The notes: generated from the sequence alone by a model not told the origin. A DNA stretch of 64,000 bases from Heliocidaris erythrogramma (GCA_025617745.1 CM046861.1:15411563-15475562); one strand, 5' to 3'; numbered from the stretch's first letter, positions 21,386-33,639 are shown. Program-made: numbers and translations.

Positions 21386-22449
21386 GTACATGGTAACTTA
21401 CAATTTCTTACGGGTCTTATCTAGATTTTCATAGGCATATTGACACAATATTCCGCGGGGATTGGGGGGCTGACGTCTCTTGCCCAATGTCAACTTCTTT
21501 GTTTCTAAATTTGCGCAAGCGAAGCGAGCTAGCGAAAATTCTGGCATTCAGTTACAGTGAAAATGCAATTTCTTCATTAAAAATAATCTACAACATTGCT
21601 GCCCGAAAAATGACGTGATGGTAACCGGAAATGGTTAATTTCAAACTACGTAGAAGGCTGCATTCGCGCCCCCCCCCCCCCATCTTGTATTACGCTATTA
21701 TCTTTTTCGAGTATGCAGAAATAAAAAAAAGTATATAGTCTCTTCTGTAATACCCCATTGAACATAATCATTTTGATAAGCCTGAATGTACTCTCCGTTT
21801 ATGAGTTTAAGAATGCTGACGATTTTGTTAATTCATTTTATAGAATTTCATTTTCTCTCTCTTTCTCTCTCTTTACATATTTCTCTCTATATACCCTCTC
21901 CTGACCTTATTTCTCTCTTCAATCTAAATTTTATCTTTATAAAGCCCCCCCCCCCCCCTCTCTCTCTCTCTCTCTGTATGTCCTTCACATTTTTGTAATT
22001 TTTGAAGTTGTAAACAATCAAACACAGATTGGCAACACCGTGACGTATTTTGAGAGCTCCTCCCCAATTTGCCTCGTACAGAAAATGTAATAAATTTTTC
22101 ATTTTCTTGTTGATGATGCAAAAGATTTGTTTATTACAGGTTTTGTGTAAAACACAATTTTATGTGCAATTATTTTATCAACCGTGCATGCATGATTTAA
22201 TATTTTCTAAAGAGAAAATGAAAATGTGTGATTTTTCTTTAGTACGGGGCAAAAGGGGGAGCTCGCAATACGTCACGGAGTTACCAATTCGTGTTTGATT
22301 GATTACAACTTCAAAAATTCCTTCTGATCTGATTTTTCTCAAACTTCCATAATATCTTTAATTTTCTGCTTCTTTTAAAACACACTTGATATTCCTGAAT
22401 TTGAATTCCCCTTTAAGTAGTGTTAGCTGTTCCTCCGGTCCAGACATCA
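21386..22449. other. Spacer with C tracts and CT microsatellite
   Basis: C runs at 21669-21681 and 21945-21958. CT-rich stretches at about 21853-21880 and 21957-21976. The remainder is AT-rich without a supported gene. Confidence 0.4.
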
Positions 22450-22567
22450 GGGGGTGTTTCACAAAGAGTTAAGTTTGACTTAAAGTCATGCGTAAGTGCC
22501 AATGCGCATACAACTAGGAATTTAAGTGCGACTGTTAGTCAAACTTAACTCTTTGTGAAACACCCCC
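22450..22567. mobile_element. 118-bp MITE
   Basis: Left arm GGGGGTGTTTCACAAAGAG and then TTAAGTTTGACT. The right arm is its inverse (AGTCAAACTTAACTC and TTTGTGAAACACCCCC). A near-complete palindrome with a ~45-bp centre. The GGGGGTGTTTCACAAAG end resembles that of widespread animal MITEs. The superfamily is not established here. Confidence 0.75.
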
Positions 22568-22859
22568 TGGAGTTGAAAATCCTTATATTCTTTCAAGAAA
22601 TGTGTGAAATCAAACATGCTAAGCAAATACTGACTACCGTATTCATTGCATCACTCTTTATACATTGTGTTAAATAATGTACTTACTTGTACTTGTACTT
22701 TGTCCTAGTTCTTTCAATATCGTAAATAAATTGCCATCGCCAAAATACTGTTATTTGGACCAATAAGCCAATATCAATTGCATCTGCATCAAATCGTTGA
22801 TTTTCAGTGATAGCTAGAAGTTCCCAATTGAACTCACCCCCTTCTTATCCCTGTTTTTA
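22568..22859. other. No feature recognised
   Basis: AT-rich unique DNA with a short TTGTACTTGTACTT repeat near 22686-22700. Confidence 0.3.
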
Positions 22860-24690
22860 CAGAGCAAAAAATTGAAGGGTTTTAAAAAGACTTTTACATT
22901 TGATGAGGTAGAAAATAAAGTAATAGTTGATGATGAATTAATATCTGACGAAATAAAGGTGGCAAGTTTACTGAATGAAACATTTATTAAGGTTAGTTCA
23001 AGTTTACGAACAGGTAATATTACAGAGGATCATTTTGACTCATTACAAACCTTACAAACCTACAAAACTGATTGTAATTTTTAATTTCAAAGATCAAAGT
23101 AGACTTATTTGTTGGAGCTAAATTACGTAAACTTGGTTGTGAGAAGGATGCAGGTATTGACGGTCTACATGGTAAGATACTTGAATTGTTTTGCAAATAT
23201 TACTGCAAAACCCCTCACTTCGATGTTTAATAACATCCCAAATCCCGCTTGATTTTAAGATGGCAAGAATCACACCCATACACAAAGGAGGTGACAACTT
23301 CAGGCCTATTTTAATACTGCCCTCTTTGTCAAACATCCTTGAAAAAAGCCGTAGCTAAACAATTATTCTCGTATACCTTGACCAAAATAATCTGTTATCT
23401 GAACGATAATCCGGATTTAGACCACTTCATTCCACAACCACCGTGTTAATACCTGCTTAATCCTTTCGAGACAATTGACCACATTTTGTGGTCTGACTCA
23501 ATAACTTTTGATTCAGAGCTCTAAAAATATACCAGATGCATGAATTGAAAGAGGAAAACTTTCTGCTCAAAGTATGTCTATTTTTGTTGCATTACCATTA
23601 CCTGCGTTTGATGCCAGAAATTTTTAAAAGAAAATAAGCTTTGAAATCCTTAAATTGGCAACACAATGACCGGTTCAAAATCAGTGGTCTTTATCAAAAT
23701 TGGCATTTTTTTCAACTCTTCGACAAAGTTTGTGACGTTTGTCACGTATATTGTTTTGGAAGACATTACACCGTATTAGAACCATGTAGCACTAAAAGAT
23801 ATAATATTACTGTTATCAATTTGAAGATCAAAATGTGATCAATTTAGCCCTTGAATAATTTCTGTCTTGAAAGAGTTAATAATATGAAGTTAGATCAGGT
23901 TACTGGAGCAATATTTTGTGATGTGAGAAAAGCATTTCGATGATATTCCTCATGAAATAATTTTGGAAAAACTTAAGTTATACGGGATGAGTAATAAGGT
24001 ACATATTAAATGGATAAATAGATATGCGAGATTGATTTTAAATAAGGATCATGATACTCCACAATGCCTGCTTCTTGCAATCTGTTGAACAACGATTCAA
24101 ATATTGTTAGTTTTCAAAATTATAGATTCCCTTGCTCCCACATACTTAAAACTATTGACAAATCGTCGCACCTTTAACTATTGTACCCGGTATTCTGTAA
24201 ATTCACTGCTTGATATGTCATACCCCAAAACACATTTCAAGACACGCTCTTTCTCATATAAAGCAAGCTTTCTGTTCAACAAACTTCCAATTTCTGTACA
24301 ATCAAGCAATTCAATTGATATATTTAAGCGCGGTTGCCAATCAGCAAAACATTTATTATAATATCCCTTTTTTGAGACTCTTGACCCAATATCATCTAAA
24401 AATAATAACGGCAACCTCTTTTTCCCTTTTCCCACCTTATTTTTTTATCGCTGTAATTATTATATTGTGGGCATTATGTATTTTCATATGCTTTTGCATT
24501 TTATGTATTGCTGTACTTCATGTAATTCATGTATATCATGCATTTCGTTATTTTATGTTTACAGGGAGTGCTTGTATAAAGCAGGGGGTTTATTCCTTAT
24601 TGTTTAATGTTTATATTCTATTAAGTTTCAAGAGTTACAAAAACTGAACGCACTTACCTGTATTTTAAATAAAGCTCTAATAAATAAATA
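22860..24690 (+). mobile_element. LINE D: strongly decayed non-LTR retrotransposon with a TTAA insertion
   Basis: Recognisable pieces: a linker (KTFTFDEVENKVIVDDELISDEIKVASLL split over 22880-22970), a DAGIDGLHGKILELF fragment (about 23149), a fragment of the NYRPI region, a GAIFCDVRKAF palm fragment (about 23905) and a C-terminal frame at 24104-24361 (LVFKIIDSLAPTYL, FSYKASFLFNKLPISVQ). The 3' end is AATAAAGCTCTAATAAATAAATAA (about 24667-24690). The element is broken at 23457-23879 by a separate MITE. Confidence 0.75.
23457..23879. mobile_element. TTAA-flanked MITE inside LINE D
   Basis: TTAA at 23457-23460 and 23876-23879. The terminal sequences TCCTTTCGAGACA and, inverted at the right, CTCTTTCAAGACAG are imperfect inverted repeats. 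LINE coding similarity stops just before (TTVLIPA) and resumes just after (MKLDQVTGAIFCDV). It is a different family from the TTAA element at 10884. Confidence 0.65.
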
Positions 24691-25601
24691 AATGAATATG
24701 AGAATGATTCCAATATCAATATATTCCAATAACTGCAACGGATTGTTCAGCTAGTAATAGAAATAGATTTTTTCTGTTACTTCTTGTAATATAGTTACTT
24801 TTTCCTGCTAAATAATATAAGATTTTAAATGAGAATATACATACAGGCTGTGACGATGTCAGTATAGGTATATACGATCACATACTGAGTCGAATATAAA
24901 AGTGTATAAAAAATGTATAATTTCATAAGACGTGAGGCAAATAATGTTATAGCCTAGGGGTGTACTTTCAAGAATGTAAATTAGTGCATTCTCGTGGAAC
25001 AGAAAGCCTATGTCACCAGTACATCTAGACCTATAGTATTTCCTTTTTTTCACACCTTACTTTAAGTACATGTACAATTATTAACAAAAATCGTTGTAGA
25101 TGCGATGTTAGCGAGTACACTCTACTATAAAACTACACGTTCCATCGTTCAAAGGGCAAATAACAAAATGATACAACACTCATTTTCCACATTCAAACCT
25201 TTTTTTTTCAAGGATAGGACGTTAAATGGAGGCCCCGTGTAAAGGAGAGACACCACCTTTGCATGTTAAGAACCCCCTGCACTATTCGATGAAGAGTAGG
25301 GGAAAACCTGGTGTAGTGGTACACCTGCACCTCCCAATCAATTATATCGGGAGGAGAGACCCGAGGGTTACAGTGATTCAGTTCATTTTCCCCCTCCCAG
25401 GCAGAGGTGACGCCAAATACTTAATAATAATAATTATGGTCAAACAGCCAGTAGTTGAACAAGTGTCTATATAAGATCCTAACTTACATATTTTATAAGA
25501 TGATGATGATGATTACTATATTGTTATTATATGAGGCAATGGAATGAACAGTTTGCGTCATTACATTACAGTATAATGTCATAACCCTCTCTATGCGTCT
25601 A
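24691..25601. other. Spacer
   Basis: AT-rich DNA with a short purine/AT tract and a GAT repeat near 25500-25513. No supported gene. On the minus strand it would hold the 3' UTR of the exon ending at 25602. Confidence 0.3.
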
Positions 25602-26067
25602 TTAATTATCATAATTTTGGGACTGAATGAAAGGACACCCCGATCCAATGAAATCTTTGCCTCTTGCCAGTTCCTTCGGATTAAGTTTTCCCTGGAGAGC
25701 TTCCAAGAACCCGTCTGTCTTGAAGAACACCTCAAGCTTCTGAATCTTCAGTTGGTCATCTACGGTGGCGATGGTGAAGCCAAAGAGCTCGATGACCTCT
25801 CCAGAGCCCTTCCGCTCCTCGTAGGAACCGCTGAAGGTACCCCAATGACGCCACGTAAAGGCCACCTTGGGTGGACCAGAGAACACCTCCAGAATCTCCC
25901 AAGGGAACCCATCCTCGAAGGCTCCTCGGAAGACCTTGTGGGACGTCTCGAACGTGTGCTCAGAAGCGTCGTAAAGGTCTTTGGAGACATCCGCAAGCAA
26001 CCAGTTGTATGTTCCTTTCAGAGCCGCAATAAAACCATTCTTCTCCTCTCCTCCGTTGGTGCTAACC
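25602..26067 (-). CDS. 3' terminal exon of a pathogen-related-protein-like (SnoaL/NTF2 fold) gene
   Basis: A minus-strand frame preceded by a strong acceptor (polypyrimidine CCCTCTCTGTTTCAG; boundary 26067/26068) and ending at TAA 25602-25604. It gives about 154 residues of C-terminus. Characteristic runs are YDASEHTFETSHKVFRGAFE, GFPWEILEVFSGPPKVAFTW, RHWGTFSG, GEVIELFGF, LQGKLNPKELA and a final IGSGCPFIQ. This pattern matches the family annotated as pathogen-related protein in plants, with relatives in invertebrates, whose core is a SnoaL-like (NTF2 superfamily) cone fold. The biochemical role is not established. The intron phase is 2. Upstream exons should lie beyond 26068 on the minus strand, but the next kilobases are repeats and I did not find them. 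Confidence 0.75.
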
Positions 26068-26333
26068 CTGAAACAGAGAGGGAAAAATACCTGTATAAGT
26101 TGCATAATAGTATACGGATTTCGAAATTCCCTTTTTATGACGGCAGAGGTCTGGCGTGGCAATCTATGCAAACAAATGTGTCCATAAGGGGCGCGCATAT
26201 GTTTTTTACACAACCGGTCTGCTATTTTTGCGAAAACAATCGTGCCCGCGACTGGAGACAGAGTCTAACATAACACTTCGCGGATTGCTGTAGAACGTAC
26301 ATGAATACTGTTGATGTCAGAGATATATGATCT

Positions 26334-26556
26334 GGGCCCTCTTGCATAAAAAAGTTGCGATTAAACGCAACTCAGAAAATTAAACGCAACTTGATTTTCA
26401 ACCAATCAGGATCGCGTATTTTGACTTGCGATTAATTTATTTATCGAGTTGCGTTTAATCGCAAGTCCCAAATATGCGATCCTGATTGGTTGAAAATCAA
26501 GTTGCGTTTAATTTTTTGAGTTGCGATTAAACGCAACTTTTTATGCAATAGGGCCC
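26334..26556. mobile_element. 223-bp foldback MITE
   Basis: GGGCCCT.TTGCATAAAAA at both ends in inverted orientation, followed by GTTGCG.TTAA.CGCAACT blocks and AACCAATCAGGATCGC, all mirrored. The arms are nearly complementary for about 100 bp each. It lies in the presumed intron upstream of the exon at 25602-26067. No coding content. Confidence 0.85.
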
Positions 26557-26639
26557 AGAGCGCGTGTGCATCTATAATGAGTGATACATGTTATGTATAT
26601 TGTAGCGCATGATATAAGAAGAACCAACTGCCTGAGCTA

Positions 26640-28505
26640 GCCCAGGCTGTGAAAAAAACAAAGAAATACATAAGGAAAGAGAAGAGGATAGTTGGAAGTA
26701 AAAACAAATAAGGAAAGGGTGAGGATATAGAAGAGGGAAAACAAAGAAATACACAAAGAAAGAGAAGAGGATAGATGAAAGAAAAAAGAAAGAAATACAT
26801 AAGGAAAGAGAAGAGGATAGATGGAAGGAAAAACAAAGAAATACATTAGGAAAGAGAAGAGGATATATGTGAAAGTAAAAACAAAGAAGTATACAAGGAA
26901 ATAGAAGAGGATAGGTGGAAGGAAAAACAAAGAAATACATTTCTTTGTTTTTCCTTCCATCTATCCTCTCCTCTTTCCTTATGTGTTTCTTTGCTTTCCC
27001 TCTTCTATATCCTCACCCTTTCCTGATATATTTGTTTGTTTTCCTTCGATCTGACCCCACAAGGGTCAGTTTTGGGCCCGTCCCTCTTTAGTATCTACTC
27101 TACACCTCTTCCAGAGATTGCTTGATTGCATGATGTCCATGTCCACCTATATGCAGATGATGCTCAGCTTTATATACCATTTAATCCTTTGGACCCTGAG
27201 AGTGTAATTAGCAGACGTCAGAAGTTGGAAAGGTGTATAGCTGAAAATAGGCATGGATGTGTTTGAACAAGCTTAAGCTCAATGATGCTAAGAGTGAATT
27301 TTTAATTCTTTCATCTAAGTATCAGAAGGTTGATTTACAACACCATTCCATTCGAATTGGTGATTCACATGTATGACCTACAAACACTGCACGTAATCTT
27401 GGAGTGTTATTTGATAGTAATATGACAATGAATGATTTTGTACAAGAAACATGTCAGTCAATATATTTTCATCTAAGTAGTATCAGTAACATCAGAAAGA
27501 TATTGTCAGATAAAACAGTTGCCACTATAATTCATGCATTTGTAATTTCTCGTCTTGACTATTGCAATTCTCTTTTGTACAATGTGTCATCTTCTCAAAT
27601 AGCTAAGCTACAAAGAGCACAAAACGCTGCTGCCAGAATATTGTCTAGGACACGTAAAATTAGGGATCATATTTCTTCAATTTTGAAAGGGGTACATTGG
27701 CTACCCAGTCAGAGAGCGTATCGAGTATAAAATTCTGCTTATTACTTGGAAAGTATAATGGTTTTGCCCCCTCATATATTGAAAATCTAATTTCTGAATA
27801 ATGTACCAACTCACTGTCTGCGTTCTTCTGCATGGCAAAAATCTTATTGTGGCACAAAGAACGAAATCGTCTATTGGTGACCGTGCCTTCATAGCTGCGG
27901 CGCTTAGTTTATGGAACAACTTACCTCCTAATATCCGTTCCATAGACATTTTTTATTCTTTAAAGTAAAAATTGAAGACAGTCCTTTTTTTCTATAAAAG
28001 CATACAATGAAATGTAATTCAACACAGATTTGTAGTATTTTTCAGTCCATTCGATTTCTACCTTCTTGCTTCTCTCATTTTCATCATGCGCCTCGGAATA
28101 GTTAACTAGATAGATGGCGCAATATAAGTGCGTTCTATTATTATTATTATCTCTCCTCTTCTATTTCCTTATGACTGTATTCCTTTGTTTTTACTTCCAA
28201 CTATATCCTCTTCTCTTATGTACATTTCTTTGCTTTTCCTTCAATCTATCCTCTTCTTTTTCCTACTTTGTTTCTGTTCTTCCTTTCACATATCCTTTTC
28301 TCGATCTTTCCTTATGTATTTTTTTGTGTTTTCTTTTATCTATCCTCTTCTCTTTCTTTGTGTATTCTTTGTTTTTCCTCTTCTATACATCCTCACCCCT
28401 TTCTTTATGTATTTCTTTGCTTTTCCTTCCATCTATCCTCTTCTCTTTCCTAATTTGTTTCTGTTTTTCCTTTCACATCGATATTTCTTTATGTATTTCT
28501 TTGTT
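26640..28505. repeat. ~60-bp minisatellite, inverted at 26941 and split by an L2 fragment
   Basis: From 26640 to 26940 units read as AAAGAAATACATAAGGAAAG followed by AGAAGAGGATAGATGGAAGG. At 26941 the orientation flips, and inverted units run to about 27050. The same inverted units resume at about 28150-28505 after the LINE fragment at 27055-28150. The long open frames through these arrays are repeat artefacts. Confidence 0.8.
27055..28150 (+). mobile_element. L2-like LINE fragment (RT C-terminal part and 3' end)
   Basis: It starts at the RT motif PQGSVLGPSLFSIY (about 27063) and contains LYADDAQLYIPF (about 27149). It continues with LGVLFDSNMTMNDFV (27398 on), FVISRLDYCNSLLYNVS, RAQNAAARIL and HWLPSQRAYRV (to 27727). 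The 3' end is GGCGCAATATAAGTGCGTTC followed by ATT repeats (28113-28150). Sequence style and tail match the L2 clade. It sits within the minisatellite 26640-28505, apparently by insertion. Frameshifts occur near 27250, 27370 and 27730. Confidence 0.85.
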
Positions 28506-28920
28506 CCCCGTCCATCACTAATTTGATCCTTCCCCCTCAGCGCTCCCCCCCCCCCCCCTCTGTCTCACCTTTCCAGCCACTCCTTTGTACCATCTCCCCC
28601 TTCACTATCCGTCTCTCCGCTTGTCTGTCTGTTTCTATCTCTAACACTGTCTGTCTGTCTGTCTTTTGCTCTCAGTCATCCCCCGTCTTTCCTTTCTTCC
28701 CTGTCTTGCCATGCCTACTTTCTCTCTCCGCCCTTCTCAGTCAACCTCTTCCTCTCACGTCCTTTATCCCTCTTTTCTCTCCGTCTCTCTATTGCCACTG
28801 CATCCTCTATGTCTTTTTTCTCCCCTTCTCTCTCTCTCTCTCTCTAAACCTCCCCTCTCGTTTTCTCCCTCTCTCTCCGTCTCTGCATCTTCTTTCCCTT
28901 TGTCACGTCTCTAACCTGAC
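28506..28920. repeat. Pyrimidine-rich (CT)n tract
   Basis: Dense TCTC, CTGTCTGT and CCCTCT sequence with a 14-C run at 28545-28558. The apparent frames are low complexity. Between 28921 and 29504 I see only AT-rich DNA. Confidence 0.75.
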
Positions 28921-29899
28921 ATCTTAGTTAATTTTGAGATAATCATCTCCATTACTCCAAAACTATATACGCTATTAATTGATTTCATCAAATCGATCCC
29001 AAGAACTTTTAAAATGTCATAATATATAATTTAAAGATTGGAACACTAATCAGTTACAAAAATGTGAGAGTAAACTGCTGTCAATATCAATTTTTGTGGG
29101 ATGAGATCTTATCTTGACAAATTGTTGTCTCTCTATTCTAAAACTGCATTGCACAATGTATAGTTATATTTCTAAAACAAAATGTAAGGGAAAAAAACAC
29201 TTTTCCAACTAAAGATGTCATTAACTTCATGCATGAGAAGCACAATGACATAAGAAACAGATAAACGAACCGTCAAGACAAGCACAGAATCGTTTACCCT
29301 ATAAGCCACTGCAATATGTAGGCCTATCTATGTTCGATTGGGTCTAAAATGATTAATTTTACTGTCTTTGAGTATAAAACATCAAGCACTACTAAGTACT
29401 TAATGTCTATTATTTTAAAAATCCAATTGAATTCCGTGCATTTATTCAGATAACATAACGTATAACTCTTACCAATCATGCTGGTTTAGCGTCTCAACTG
29501 TGCCGCTTCTAAAGACCCCGTCATATTAGAGCGTGTAGAGCTAGCGTATGCGTAGCGTACACCATATTTTCTCGACATTCGGAAAAAGTCGAGATACGCT
29601 CTAATACGCTCGAATTATCAAGCAACATTTCGTTCTCAGCGAAGTAGTGAACGTATCAGACGTACGCCTAACGAATGAAGAGCGTATGCTAACCGCATTA
29701 CTAGCGTACAAAGTAACGAATGAAAGCGCATGGGTAGCGTCCATCCAACGGATGCTGAGCGTACGAAACGAATGACCAGCGAATGTACAACGTGTGCATA
29801 GCGTGCTGCGGCAGTCACGTGACGTATTTCGGCTGACCCACACTTCACCAAATACGTGGAACAGTGAACATCTTCAGAAAAGTTCTTGTAGTTTTCAAT

Positions 29900-31290
29900 A
29901 TGGATCCAAAGAAATCGAAGAAAAGGAAGCAACCTGCCAACCCAGGTCGAAAATCCCATAGAAAAACCAGTAGACAATTTCTACTGGTTTCTACTGGTCA
30001 ATTACCTATTGGTTTGTACTGTTTTTTACTGGTCAATATCTACTGGTTTGAATATGGAAAGTGGACCCCCTAACCAGTAGAAACCAGTAGAATTATTTTT
30101 AATGGCTCCATAAGAAAACCAGTTGAAATCTCTACTGGGACCATTACAAACCAGTAGAAAACTAGTATAAGTTTCTACTGGAACCAATAGATAATAGTAG
30201 AAAAACCTACTAGGACCATTCGGAGACCAGAAGGAATCACTTCTAAAACCATTAGGATTCCAGTAGAAATTTCTAATGGTTTCAGCCAGGATTTCTACTT
30301 GATTCCTACTTATCTCATAATGGTTCCAGTAGAAAATCCTACTGGTCTGCTATTGGTTTCAATACAATTTCCTACTGGTTTGTACTGTTTTCTACTGGTT
30401 TCACTTAGTTTTTTTAACACCCTTCTGAAACCATTACACTTGCTAGTTTCTAATGGTATTTAATGGTCTTCAGAACCATTAGACTTTACCGGTTTCTAGT
30501 GGTTTATACTGGTTTGACTTAGTTTTTTTAACACCCCGCTCAAACCATTAGACTTGACTGGTTTCTAATGGTATTTAATGGTCTTCAGAACCATTAGACT
30601 TTACTGATTTCTACTGGTTTGACTTAGTGTTTTTTTAACACCCTGCTGAAACCATTAGACTTTATTTAATGGTCTTCAGAACGATTAGACTTTACTGGTT
30701 TCTAGTGGTTTATACTGGTTTTACTTGGTGTTTTAACACCCTGCTTAAACCATTAGAACTGACTAGTTTCTAATGGCATTTAATGGTTTTCAGAACCATT
30801 AGACTTCACTGGTTTCTAGTGGTTTGTACTGGTTTGACTTGACCAACTTGCTGAAAACCATTAAATGCAACTGGTTTTTATTGGTCTTCACTTGTCTCCT
30901 CAACCAATTGACTCTAATGGCTTTTAACAGTTTTACTGGTTCACCAATAGTCTCTACTGGTCTTTAAAAAACACAATAGAAACCAGTAGACGGTCACTAC
31001 TGGTTTCTACCGGTTTTTATATGGGAATTTCGACCTGGGAATCAACACCAAATACTCCTGTCGGGACACTCAGCCCTATCGGGCATGATTCTCCCAAACC
31101 CCAACCTCTCCACCTCCTTGTGAGTCTGCTGATAGTCCGACATCATCCCTAATATCTGATGCCTCAGTCAGGTCCCAGCCTGGTCAGTCGTCGAAAAAGA
31201 AGAGGAACAAATGCCGAGATTTTCACATCCCGAAGGCACAGGAGGATGCCCTGGTAGAACTGAAGGAGCTTCTCGCAGCCGCTGCGACGT
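29900..31290 (+). pseudogene. Coding fragment inside the TIR element, split by an insertion
   Basis: The first part starts at ATG 29900 with MDPKKSKKRKQPANP and then hits the nested element at 29943. After 31038 a Ser/Pro-rich frame follows (STPNTPVGTLSPIGHDSPKP, then with a shift SADSPTSSLISDASV). A basic run KKKRNK and a helix-like KAQEDALVELKELLAAAAT come next, up to about 31289. The basic start, Ser-rich middle and acidic/leucine helix look like the N-terminal half of a nuclear protein or transposase accessory protein. I do not recognise a family. Confidence 0.4.
29943..31038. mobile_element. Motif-dense element built on ACTGGTTT/AAACCAGT
   Basis: TIRs: CCCAGGTCGAAAATCCCATA at the left and, inverted at the right, CCCAGGTCGAAATTCCCATA. 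Almost the entire 1.1-kb interior consists of variants of CTACTGGTTT or CATTAGACT and their complements. The AACCAGTAGAAA orientation predominates on the left and TTTCTACTGG on the right. It interrupts the coding fragment of the surrounding TIR element. There is no open frame of note. It may be a non-autonomous DNA transposon with expanded subterminal motifs. Confidence 0.75.
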
Positions 31291-33639
31291 AACAGACAAA
31301 AACGCTGTGTGCATTCGTTACTCTATCGGTAGACTAGCGTCAAGCACGTCAGATGAACGCCTCGTGAAAGTTGAAGTAGGTCGGAATATGCTGTATATTC
31401 GTTGGCCATTCGGTAATCATTTGTTACACTAACGCTGTGTATGCGTTGTGCATTCGTTTCCGCAAAGTTCCTGATGGCTGGACGTATTTGGACGAACAGC
31501 GGACGAATAAGAAACGTACACCCAGCGTGCAAAACGTTCATACAGCGAATGTTCAACGTATATATAACTTTTTGATTGATACGTTGTTATACGCTCACAG
31601 TTTTGAACATGTCCAAAATAAGAAATCGGCTCCAGCGTATCTCTGCGAACCATTGCGAACAGCTAACGAATACGACGTACGTCGAACGTGTTACGAACGA
31701 TTAGCAACTTATGCGAACGTATATCCAAATTTTCGAATACGTTGGGCATTCGTTGACTCGATACGCTGTAGTGTGACGCGGCCTTAACACGCAGAAGTCT
31801 ATGGGGTTTCGCACACAATAGCTAGTGGGCCTCGATGGTGCATGAAAAATGCACGTATTTCCTAATCTACATCAATAAACTACCTACCTGTCTTATTTAT
31901 AATATGCTATTCCAGCGCTAGCGCTGCTCCTAACCGAGCCAGAATAAAACAGAAACTAACGTGCACTTACCGCAAGAGGGCTCACCTCCACACGCCCCGC
32001 CGGGGCGACCCGGAAAACCGTCCTCCGTTTGCTCGTGCTCTTTCCGAGCTGGTTGTGTTTGTTTTGACCTAGTTTTCAATCCTTTTCAATCGTGAAGATG
32101 TCGCAAGATAAGGTCGGTTTGTTCCTTTTATTTTCTTCTCCGTACCTTTCTCGTTATTTTGGTTGACCTCTTTTCGGGTGACCTCTTTCCCGCTTGGGTG
32201 AATTTTGAGGCCTTTTCCTTTTCATTTTTGTCACGTTTGAGTCTCCGGGATTCTGCTTCCACGTCCCTGTTTCTCTCGTGACTTTACCCGCAGCTGGCGG
32301 CGTGGCGTTCCCGCACTCACTCCTCTTTGGTTGTGGGGTATTTGCTTGGCTCGTACTTTTCTCTGGCGGGAATTTGGCCACTTTTTGATTTGACATTGAA
32401 ACTTCTGATTGTTTCTGTGTCTTCCTCTTCTAGTGCTTATTTCTCTTGGGGTTTTAAGTGCTAATTAATATTGTTATTCAAGAAAGCTTAGAGATAATCT
32501 TGATATGCAAATACCCAACATGGGTCTATAGAAATTAAACCATGTATTCTGTTAATTCTCAAGACATTTTGGGAATGTTATGAATGGTTTATCATTATGT
32601 CTGTGTTTTTACTGACAGACGGTCGCCATGGTTAGTGTAGCCAAGAGGTGTACCCTCCTATTTCGGCGTTACTCCGGTAGGCTACATCTTCTCTTACCCT
32701 CCATTGGAGGGGACTCCCCCCCCCCCCCCCCCCCCCCCCCCCTCCTCGGAGTCCGGCAAATCCCATCAGGCGGACGCCGTTTCGTCTCTATTGGCTCCAC
32801 GGCAGTTTCACGGCTGCGTCGGGGCAGGAGCTCGGGGCCCGCTAGGTGCCGTTTTCAGGCGAGAGTACCAGCCGTGGCTGGGGAGGTTGCTGCCAGGCTG
32901 GGGCCGCCAGGGCTTTCCGCCTTAAGGCGGAAGCCTTTCAGGAGCTCTTCTGAGCTCTTCCGGAGCTGCTAGACGTAGGGGTCTGGATGAGACCTACTAA
33001 TCACATAAGTCAGTCCTTCCTGGACGTCTATACGCTTCGCGACTTACACCGGGGCGCTTGCGAACCTAGAGGCTCAGGAGGAATCTCTTACGGTAGTTAC
33101 CGAGGACCTGGCCCTTCTGGGCTCCCTCTTACTGAGCCTCTCAGCGCTCTTATGGCCGCAGCCAACACGCTCGGCCTTTTCATGCTACGAGATGCCGCCG
33201 GTCCCGGGCGTTTCAGGCCTTGGGGTTTTCGGAGGCGACTCAGAAGCTGACCGGTAAGGGCGTTCCGTTCAGGGTTTTTCCTGTTCGCTGGTCAATAATT
33301 TGTCAGACCTTTTTAGATAGGGAGGCTGCTGACAGGAAACACACTTTAGGAGGGAGGAAAGTTCCCCTCCTCCCGGCGCCCCGCTCGTGGCTGTTTTCTA
33401 GTGCGGGGTTTTTGCCCCGCTCTCCAGGACGGTGGTTGCGGCTTCGCGGGCCCGTCCTGTGTCACCCAGCCTCCTCGAGCCCGCGTTTTTACCGGCAGGC
33501 ATTTCCGGGGCGAGCCTCAGCAAGGCCGCCTTTCGGCTTTCACTCAGCCTGGGCAGTCATCGCCGCCGATGCCTTCGTCCCCGCAGTGGTTCGGTCAGGT
33601 TTTTTGTATTCACCTGGCCAACCTTTTAACAAGCGGGGT

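Larger units (their letters stand above)
29505..31790 (+). mobile_element. TIR element with captured coding fragment
   Basis: The ends are diverged inverted repeats: AAAGACCCCGTCATATTAGAGCGT at the left (quoted in part) and TAAGGCCGCGTCACACTA read from the right, followed by AGCGTATCGAG/AGCGTGTAGAG. Many short CGTATGC/GCATACG-type subrepeats occupy both flanks (29520-29830 and 31300-31780). Between them lies coding-like sequence broken by a nested element at 29943-31038. The superfamily is unclear. The GGCCGCGTCACACTA end recalls Harbinger- or hAT-like MITEs, and no target duplication was secure. Confidence 0.55.

Noticed and set aside
26572..28526. 100-130 residue Phe/Leu/Ser-rich proteins
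   Set aside because: They are translations of the purine/pyrimidine minisatellite and change with each repeat phase.
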